From NCBI GenBank assembly GCA_035654795.1, contig DASRWC010000086.1, positions 1 through 8,440 on the forward strand: a stretch of DNA of 8,440 bases, in the 5' to 3' direction. This DNA comes from JAAYLC01 sp035654795 (GTDB taxonomy: Bacteria; Bacteroidota; Bacteroidia; Flavobacteriales; Flavobacteriaceae). Shown one piece after another: positions 1 through 5,506 of this stretch. Positions within the stretch are counted from its first letter, which is position 1. The number at the start of each line of letters is the position of its first letter. The position numbers and the translations under genes were made by a program. The notes under the pieces are model-generated. The model was not told the DNA's origin. It ran no database searches and saw only the letters and a program-made list of their open reading frames with translations.

Positions 1-433
1 GTTTATTTCCAAAGCCAATGGGAGCATTTGATCTCCAAAGCTCATTCCCCGAAGAGTCAAATTTATAAGCATACACCGAATTGACTCCATCTGTAGCGGT
101 AACGGCAATATAAATGTTATCGGCAGCATCCACTTTGGCTGTAGAAAGAACGGTATAAGTTGCCATAGACAAATCGGCGCTGATCAGCATTCCCTCGTCT
201 CCCAGAGTTCGGTTTCCATCCACATCCAAGATCTGCATTCTCAGTTCGTAATTGACAGGAGCTCCCACTTGTTTCCAGTATACAACATAGGTTTCTCCGG
301 TTGATGTTCCCTCTGCCGCGATTATTGAGGCTGTGCCGTTCGCAACAAGCAAATTTTGACCGGTATCCGGATTCCATTGTGAAAAAGTGATTGAGGCTGA
401 CATAAGAGTCATTAACAGAATAATTTTTTTCAT
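1..433 (-). CDS. Secreted beta-propeller-like protein, N-terminal part (runs off left edge)
   Basis: An open frame runs from the ATG at 433-431 to the window edge: 144 codons with no stop. It begins MKKIILLMTLMSASITFSQW, a signal peptide with a likely type I cleavage between Ser18 and Gln19, the common 'SQ' junction of flavobacterial exported proteins. The mature part is rich in beta-strand and polar residues, with Asp-Gly turns. It contains segments such as YVVYWKQ, MQILDVDGNRTL and YAYKFDSSGNELWR, the style of repeated propeller blades in secreted Bacteroidota proteins. Many such proteins end in a type IX secretion sorting domain, but that end lies outside the window, so T9SS export is only inferred. 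It lies downstream of the acyltransferase on the same strand after a 168-base gap holding a possible terminator, so it is probably a separate transcript. The specific function is not recognised. Confidence 0.8.
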   Translation of the reverse strand, partial: MKKIILLMTLMSASITFSQWNPDTGQNLLVANGTASIIAAEGTSTGETYVVYWKQVGAPVNYELRMQILDVDGNRTLGDEGMLISADLSMATYTVLSTAKVDAADNIYIAVTATDGVNSVYAYKFDSSGNELWRSNAPIGFGNK

Positions 434-601
434 GAGTATTGATTTAGAAATTCGGATTTAAGTTGAAGAAAATGAATCGAAAATTACGAAAATTCAATCC
501 GATAGAATCAGATTTCTTCTAAAACCTATAAAAGAATGCATTTAAAGACTTTTGAAGTCTCCGGGTACTGCTTTTTGTGGAAGAAAATTTACATTGCAAT
601 T
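434..601. other. Intergenic gap between MBOAT gene and secreted-protein gene
   Basis: This AT-rich spacer of 168 bases has no credible open frame. It holds the weak hairpin listed separately just after the MBOAT stop. On the minus strand, TAGGTTTT (near 526-519) matches seven of eight positions of the flavobacterial -7 box TAnnTTTG, but I found no TTG at the right distance upstream. The promoter of the secreted-protein gene is therefore not assigned. Confidence 0.5.
545..561 (-). terminator. Possible weak terminator after the MBOAT gene
   Basis: On the minus strand the bases AGACTT-CAA-AAGTCT form a six-pair stem with a three-base loop, extendable by one G-U pair. It starts about 40 bases after the MBOAT stop codon. 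It is followed by TTTAAATGC rather than a clean run of T, and the stem is short, so termination here would be weak. The position at the end of the three-gene operon is the main support. Confidence 0.35.
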
Positions 602-2260
602 TTAAAACTGGAAGTAAATAAACGGCTGGAAATCTGCAGAGAAAGCTTGATAGCAAAGAACGCCGACTAAAACTGAAATTGCAATTTTCACCGGAATCGG
701 ACTTAATGCGTAGAGATTTTCGATACTCTTTTTGGTTCGCTCCGGAAGCCAATGTGTTACATATCCCACCAGCATCACCCAGAAAACAAGTTGATAATGC
801 ACCAAAATATCCCAAGCCGTGCTCCAGTCCATATTATACCATACTTGATGATACCAACGCGAAATATGGTCCATACTTTCTCCGCGGAAGTAGATTCGCG
901 TAAAGGTGACAAACGCAAAAGTGAAGGCGATTTTCCAAACGTGGGCCATCCAACTCGTGCTGTTTTCATAGGGACTGATTCTTCTCCAGAATTTATAAAT
1001 AACGATTCCCAATCCGTTTACACCGCCCCAAATCACAAATTTCCAAGACGCGCCGTGCCATAATCCACCGATGAGCATGGTGAGCATCAGGTTGATGTTG
1101 GTCGTGATTTGTCTTTTGATATTGGTGGAGAATAATGCGAGAACAACAAAAACCAGAACAATCCCGAGAATAACAAAAAAAGCAGTCCAGGTGTGGAATG
1201 CCAATGCGGTTCCGGCAAGCATTAATCCGAGAATGATGTAGGATGCAGCGCTTCCGTATCGATTTCCGCCGAGTGGAATGTAAAGGTAATCCCGAAGCCA
1301 AGTAGAAAGCGAAATATGCCAGCGTTTCCAGTAATCTCCCGCGTTGGTAGCTTTGTAGGGCGAATTAAAGTTTATCGGGAGTTTAAAACCCATTAACAAG
1401 GCGAGCCCAATCGCGATGTCGGTATAGCCGGCGAAATCTCCGTAAATCTGAAGCGAATATCCAATCATCGCCATTAGGTTTGCGAATCCGGAATACATTT
1501 CGGGCGCATCAAATACCCGGTCAAGGAAGTGCATTGCGATGTAATCGGCGAAAATCATTTTCTTGATCAGTCCTTTCAGAATCAGGAAAGTTCCGGCATT
1601 GAAATCGTCTTTGGTGATAACAGTCGGTTTGGAAATTTGCGGTACAAAACTTTCCGCACGAACAATGGGGCCGGCAACCAATTGAGGAAAGAAACTTACG
1701 TAGAATCCGAAATCCAGTATGGAATTTAGTGGTTTTACTTTTCGGCGATAAACATCAACGGCATAACTGATTATTTGGAAGGTGTAAAAAGAAATTCCAA
1801 CCGGAAGAATTATTTTGTCTAATGTGAAATAATTCTGATTGGCAATCGTATTTCCCCAATGCCCAAGCCAGTTTATAACTTCATAGTTGGTATTAAACAG
1901 TGCGTTGTAGGAATCGGTAAAGAAATAGGCATATTTGAAATAACTCAGAATCCCGAGATTGGCGATGATGCTGATAGTGACTAAAGTGTATCGTTTTCGT
2001 TGGGAAGGTGTGGCATAAATTGCTTTTGCAATAAAGAAATCGAGAACGGTGCTGAAAATCAACAATCCCACGAAGAGACCACTCGTTTTATAATAAAAGA
2101 AGATGGAAACAAAGAAAAGGTATGCATTTCTGAGCGGAATCTTTTTGAATATCAGGGCAAAAACAAAATAGACTACGGCAAAGAAGATCCAGAAATTGGC
2201 TTGTGTAAAGATGAGCGGGAATTCTTCCGAAAACTTAAAAATCTCTATCAGCCTGTTCAT
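602..2260 (-). CDS. MBOAT-family membrane O-acyltransferase (AlgI/PatA type)
   Basis: This 552-residue polytopic inner-membrane protein belongs to the membrane-bound O-acyltransferase family. Members of the AlgI/PatA/DltB group take an acyl group, usually acetyl, from a cytoplasmic donor and pass it across the membrane to a partner SGNH protein or glycan. Signatures are LPVGISFYTFQ (152-162), FFPQLVAGPI (190-199), YGDFAGYTDIAIG (273-285), then WKRWHISLSTWLRDYLYIPL with His315, and GGLWHGASW with the family's catalytic His402. I count roughly eleven or twelve hydrophobic segments. It is somewhat longer than most AlgI-like proteins, partly because of an extra hydrophobic stretch (about 336-389) between the two histidine motifs. 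The ATG follows the SGNH gene's stop by 2 bases (TAAGAATG), indicating co-transcription and probable translational coupling. Family assignment is firm. The substrate is inferred: peptidoglycan, by analogy with PatA and the neighbouring PBP1C, or an exopolysaccharide. Confidence 0.95.
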   Translation of the reverse strand: MNRLIEIFKFSEEFPLIFTQANFWIFFAVVYFVFALIFKKIPLRNAYLFFVSIFFYYKTSGLFVGLLIFSTVLDFFIAKAIYATPSQRKRYTLVTISIIANLGILSYFKYAYFFTDSYNALFNTNYEVINWLGHWGNTIANQNYFTLDKIILPVGISFYTFQIISYAVDVYRRKVKPLNSILDFGFYVSFFPQLVAGPIVRAESFVPQISKPTVITKDDFNAGTFLILKGLIKKMIFADYIAMHFLDRVFDAPEMYSGFANLMAMIGYSLQIYGDFAGYTDIAIGLALLMGFKLPINFNSPYKATNAGDYWKRWHISLSTWLRDYLYIPLGGNRYGSAASYIILGLMLAGTALAFHTWTAFFVILGIVLVFVVLALFSTNIKRQITTNINLMLTMLIGGLWHGASWKFVIWGGVNGLGIVIYKFWRRISPYENSTSWMAHVWKIAFTFAFVTFTRIYFRGESMDHISRWYHQVWYNMDWSTAWDILVHYQLVFWVMLVGYVTHWLPERTKKSIENLYALSPIPVKIAISVLVGVLCYQAFSADFQPFIYFQF

Positions 2261-2262
2261 TC

Positions 2263-3567
2263 TTATGTTTTAGAGGGTTCTTTCTTTTTAAAGCGGTTCA
2301 TGAGTTCTTCGGCATCTTTATTTAAACACCCTGCCCAGGCTTCCACAATTGCTGTCAGCAATAAATCGCCTTTTATGCTATAACCCAATCGTGTGAAATG
2401 AATGCGATCTTTCTGCATAAGTTTATGTTGATACCATTTTTGTGATGAACCCAGACCCCCCATAACCGTGTATAAGTCCCAAATGGCCATATTATATTCT
2501 TCTGCAAGTTCCATCATCACTTTTCTTTGTAGTGCCGTATTTGGGTTGGCGAATCTTCTTTTGTAATAATCATCATTCGGAACGGTAAGCAGAATGGCAC
2601 AATCCGGATTAATGCGCTGTATCATGTGAATGAGACGGCTATAATCTTCTTTGAATTTTTCCGGATCAAATTCTGAGGCGGGAACGTGTCCATCATTGGT
2701 TCCGATAGATATTATAAACAAATCCGGTTTATAGATTTGCAATTGGTTTTCAAAGAAAGCCGCTCTTTCGTAGGATGGAAAACTTGCGCCGTTCACGCCG
2801 ATAGTTGTGTATTCAATTCCCGGTTTTTCATTTAAAAATTCCATTCCCATGAGAAGGAATTCGGAGTCTGCTCTCAGGGAATCTTTCACTTCTAGTTTCA
2901 GATCAACCTCCATCAGTGGGGCGGCAAATCGGAATTCTTTATACTGTTTCTGAAAATTAATGGTGTCGGAAATCACAAGGGAAGAATCCTTGATTGAAAG
3001 GTTGTAGTCATCTTTCCAGGTATTGTAAAAAACGCGTAACCGATCAAATTCTTGTTGCTTGTTGTGCAGCAATCTATTATTTGCCAAAACGTGAATGATA
3101 TCCAAAGAATCTCTGAAAGCTGCTGTCACACCCGAGAGTCCCCATGCTACGCTATCTTTTAAGACCGAATTTCGATATCCTTGCCATTTTTCTTTGGTAG
3201 CGGAGATTTTATAATTTCCCGGATTATTGGTTTTCGCGAGTTCGTAAGGAAATACGAATCCGCGTTGTCCCATTGCGTTGGTATTCATTGTTTGTAGATA
3301 GGCACGAATTTTATCGGAATAAATATCTGCCTGAATGTGAGAGCCGCCTATGTGAAAGATATGTAGGTTTAGCGGATAACCTTCATAAATGCTATCCAGC
3401 TTTTCAAAAAACCTGCTGAAGGTTGGAGCATTTTCAGCTCCCTCAAGTCGGTTGGCTTCTATATTAATAAATTTGTCATAGAGTGGCAGGACACTATCCA
3501 GGACATATTCCTGTGCGTTTACCGCTCCTATTAGCATTAAAAAACTCAACGTGATAATCTTCCTCAT
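2263..3567 (-). CDS. Exported SGNH/GDSL-family hydrolase or O-acetyltransferase (second of two paralogues)
   Basis: The protein has 434 residues. Residues 1-18 (ending GAVNA before Gln19) form a typical signal peptide, so it should be periplasmic. SGNH blocks are visible: FHIGGSHIQAD with nucleophile Ser76 (block I), the Gly of IGVNG near 257-260 (block II), ISIGTND with Asn291 (block III) and KDRIHFT with Asp387 and His390 (block V). The usual Asp before the serine is Gly here (GGSH rather than GDSx). About 180 residues separate blocks I and II, so an extra domain is inserted there. It is homologous to the gene upstream: both share F..KL, H.G.S.I..D, a GF.P stretch, and MGG...S...W......D..HFT near the C-terminus. 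Its ATG overlaps the stop of that gene (ATGA, 3564-3567). Such proteins either transfer acetyl onto glycans (PatB-like) or remove it (Ape1-like). The sequence alone does not tell me which. Lipase activity is unlikely given the MBOAT partner. Confidence 0.88.
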   Translation of the reverse strand: MRKIITLSFLMLIGAVNAQEYVLDSVLPLYDKFINIEANRLEGAENAPTFSRFFEKLDSIYEGYPLNLHIFHIGGSHIQADIYSDKIRAYLQTMNTNAMGQRGFVFPYELAKTNNPGNYKISATKEKWQGYRNSVLKDSVAWGLSGVTAAFRDSLDIIHVLANNRLLHNKQQEFDRLRVFYNTWKDDYNLSIKDSSLVISDTINFQKQYKEFRFAAPLMEVDLKLEVKDSLRADSEFLLMGMEFLNEKPGIEYTTIGVNGASFPSYERAAFFENQLQIYKPDLFIISIGTNDGHVPASEFDPEKFKEDYSRLIHMIQRINPDCAILLTVPNDDYYKRRFANPNTALQRKVMMELAEEYNMAIWDLYTVMGGLGSSQKWYQHKLMQKDRIHFTRLGYSIKGDLLLTAIVEAWAGCLNKDAEELMNRFKKKEPSKT

Positions 3568-5018
3568 TTCATGTTTTTTAAATCCATATGGAGGGCTGTG
3601 AAAAACAATTCAGAGACGATGCGTGTTCCGGCCGGTGTGAAATGCACGTAATCATTTCCCATCAAGCCTTGGTCAAACCAGTATCTCAAAGAATTTTCAC
3701 CTCCCATGGCATTAAACAAACTCCAGTAAGCCACATTATTTTCCAGGCAGCCTTTTTTTAGTTCCTCATCCAGATAAGGCAGGAGGGCATAACTTTTTAA
3801 TTCCCCGTTTATCATTGTTGCCATATCACTTGGTCCTATAAAAAGTACACTGGCTTCCGGAGCGCTCCTTCGCACCCAGTTTACGTGATTTTTTAAATAT
3901 CCTACATAATTTCTAACGGCCAAAGAATCCTTTAAGTAAGGAACCGTATTTCCACCGTATTGGAAAATAATGATTTTCGGATCCAGATTTTTATACATGC
4001 CGTCAAAGCTTTCTCGATCCAGACGTCCAAAAACTGTTCCTGAGCTTCCTCGCATCGCCACATTATCCAGGGAAATTCCGGTTTTGTTAGTCAAGGTCAA
4101 GCCGTAAAATTCGGGACTTACCTCTCCTTCAAATACAAATTGCAAATGTTTCACTCCCTCCGGGATAGAGATTTCCAGATTATGATATAATCCCTCTTTT
4201 TTAAGTTTCGAATCTTTAATCAGCACACCTTCGTGATATACCTGAACAGAAACGGGATGTTGCACATTTCCGTAATGGAGTCCCACGGCAGTAATGTCTC
4301 GCAGTTTTGCGTAGCTCCGTTGCGAAGGGCGGATATCTATTGTGGCACGAGTTATTTCTCTTACCGGTGGAATGGTGTCTTCAGGATTATCGGGCGCAGT
4401 AAATCTTGAAACGGAAAGGTAGGCCCCGTAGTTTTTATTTTGGAGCAGCGGTTTTGTGGGGTCAAATGCAGCATAGCGGATCCAGTTTTCTGAAGGCGTT
4501 ACCTCTGCACTTAGCTGATGATATTCTTGTTTAATAGGAATAAATCCCGGACCGCCTCCACCGTACATGCTTTGCAAACGGTTTCGGATATAGGCCGACA
4601 TTCGATCTCCTTCAATTTGGGAATCGCCATAGTGAATGATATGACAGTTTCCGGAATTCAGTTGTGCTTGTAGTTTTGTCAGAAATTCTCCGGCTGATCC
4701 GGGATAGGAGATGCGTTGGATTTTAGTGCTGTCAATTTTGGTATAATCCGGAATTTCCTCCGGCATAATCTCAGATTCCACCAAATCTTCTATGTTGTGC
4801 ACAATGTCTTCAATGGCTTGCTTCTGTTCTTTAGATAGTGAAGCATCCCGAAAGAACGTAGCATAAGTGGGATATTTGATGATGTTGTTCCTGAAATGAA
4901 AACCGTCCTGAGAATGTCCGTCTTCGAGCGGATGCGGATTGCTGAAATACATCAGCCCGAGCATGGTCATCAGCACAATGACGACGTACAAACTGATTCG
5001 GAGCGGGTGCATTTTCAA
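3564..5018 (-). CDS. Membrane-anchored SGNH hydrolase or O-acetyltransferase, Ape1/PatB-like (first gene of operon)
   Basis: The protein has 484 residues. Residues 8-25 are a hydrophobic helix after a short basic N-terminus, with no obvious cleavage site, so it is probably anchored in the inner membrane facing the periplasm. A charged linker (about 55-100) precedes the catalytic fold. Block I is IIHYGDSQIEGD with Ser133, block II the Gly324 region (AMRGSSG), block III QYGGNTV with Asn357, and block V NDYVHFT with Asp456 and His459. All four SGNH elements are therefore present. About 185 residues between blocks I and II are beta-rich (for example VSVQVYHEGVLIKD and HLQFVFEGEV) and look like an inserted carbohydrate-binding-like module. 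An insertion at this point is known in Ape1 peptidoglycan O-acetylesterases. It is the first gene of the operon, 25 bases after a -7-like box. The start is the first ATG of the frame; Met3 is an alternative. Family is firm; transferase versus esterase is open. Confidence 0.9.
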   Translation of the reverse strand: MKMHPLRISLYVVIVLMTMLGLMYFSNPHPLEDGHSQDGFHFRNNIIKYPTYATFFRDASLSKEQKQAIEDIVHNIEDLVESEIMPEEIPDYTKIDSTKIQRISYPGSAGEFLTKLQAQLNSGNCHIIHYGDSQIEGDRMSAYIRNRLQSMYGGGGPGFIPIKQEYHQLSAEVTPSENWIRYAAFDPTKPLLQNKNYGAYLSVSRFTAPDNPEDTIPPVREITRATIDIRPSQRSYAKLRDITAVGLHYGNVQHPVSVQVYHEGVLIKDSKLKKEGLYHNLEISIPEGVKHLQFVFEGEVSPEFYGLTLTNKTGISLDNVAMRGSSGTVFGRLDRESFDGMYKNLDPKIIIFQYGGNTVPYLKDSLAVRNYVGYLKNHVNWVRRSAPEASVLFIGPSDMATMINGELKSYALLPYLDEELKKGCLENNVAYWSLFNAMGGENSLRYWFDQGLMGNDYVHFTPAGTRIVSELFFTALHMDLKNMK

Positions 5019-5042
5019 AATTCCTTGTTTCTTTTAAGGTTG

Positions 5043-5050
5043 CAAATTTA
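5043..5050 (-). promoter_or_regulatory. Probable flavobacterial -7 promoter box for the SGNH-SGNH-MBOAT operon
   Basis: The minus strand reads TAAATTTG, an exact match to the Bacteroidota/Flavobacterium -7 consensus TAnnTTTG, 25 bases before the ATG of the first operon gene. The sequence around it is very AT-rich. I see no clear -33 TTG at 17-23 bases upstream, which lowers confidence. If correct, the leader would be under 20 bases. Confidence 0.4.
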
Positions 5051-5176
5051 TTAAAATAAAGAACTTTATATTAGCTACTAAAATCGATAAATACTCGGGT
5101 GTAATTTCTGCGAAATGGTTCCTTTGAATAACTTTGAACACAGTTGGAGATTTGAGATTCTAATCGGAAAGGAATA

Positions 5177-5458
5177 ATGGAAAAATATAAGAACATACAA
5201 ACATTTGATGCCTTGATTGAACTTGAACATGGTTCCATTGGCTCGCCGAAGAGAAATGAGTACGAAGAAAAATCGCAAATGTTCATTATAAATGAAATGT
5301 TAAAAGCCGCTCGTAAAGATGACGCTAAAAGAACTCGCTGAAAGGGCGGTAGAACACAAGAAGTTTCGTCCCTACGATACGGGGAAAAACGGGTGAATTT
5401 ACTTTTTACCGATATTGAGTGCCTAACGGCACCAACAACTAAAAAATGTGTCCGGTAA
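5177..5458 (+). pseudogene. Decayed HigA/XRE-type antitoxin gene (frameshifted, shortened)
   Basis: From the ATG at 5177 a 54-codon frame encodes a protein containing QTFDALIEL, GSIGSPKRNEYE and INEMLKAARK. This is the layout of the N-terminus of HigA-like helix-turn-helix antitoxins of Bacteroidota (a short lead, G.IG.PKR..YE, then an .E.LK.ARK helix). The frame stops at 5339-5341. A second frame starting at 5319 carries MTLKELAERAVEHKK, matching the first helix-turn-helix segment (MTQEELAE...KK) that should follow. It stops at 5394-5396. A third frame (5378 onward) has YGEKRVNLLF, like the GLGKRVNL tail of these antitoxins, ending at 5456-5458. The middle of the DNA-binding domain appears to be missing. 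At least two frameshifts plus a deletion make it non-functional. No intact toxin is present: the TAA at 5175-5177 overlaps the ATG, the join seen in toxin-antitoxin pairs, but the frame before it is open only from about 5091. Assignment is by motif memory, without a search. Confidence 0.6.
5415..5435. repeat. Small perfect hairpin in the gap before pbpC
   Basis: GTGCC (5419-5423) and GGCAC (5428-5432) form a five-pair stem around the loop TAAC. TTG (5415-5417) and CAA (5433-5435) can extend it past a single unpaired A. No run of T follows on either strand, so it is not a standard intrinsic terminator. It overlaps the antitoxin remnant's tail and lies about 70 bases before pbpC. Its role is unknown; it may be chance. 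Confidence 0.35.
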
Positions 5459-5506
5459 TGAATCCAACTGAGACTTAAATCCAAGTAATCCTAATTTTTC
5501 CCAAAG

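Noticed and set aside
602..2260. Alginate (AlgI) or teichoic acid (DltB) function for the MBOAT
   Set aside because: No alginate synthesis genes or dltA/C/D genes are nearby, and DltB acts in teichoic acid-bearing cells. Only the broad family label is supported.
2000..2383. 127-codon plus-strand open frame across the SGNH/MBOAT junction
   Set aside because: It is antisense to two clear genes and its product is low-complexity Lys/Glu/Asn without motifs.
5421..5427. GCCTAAC as an integron attC inverse core site
   Set aside because: It fits RYYYAAC, but no matching GTTRRRY core with attC-like internal symmetry follows before pbpC, and a 7-base match is expected by chance.
5071..5484. 137-codon open frame on the minus strand in the gap between the operon and pbpC
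   Set aside because: It is antisense to the antitoxin relic, is rich in Ser/Arg/Cys without a recognisable domain, and disappears as a candidate once the relic frames are read on the plus strand.
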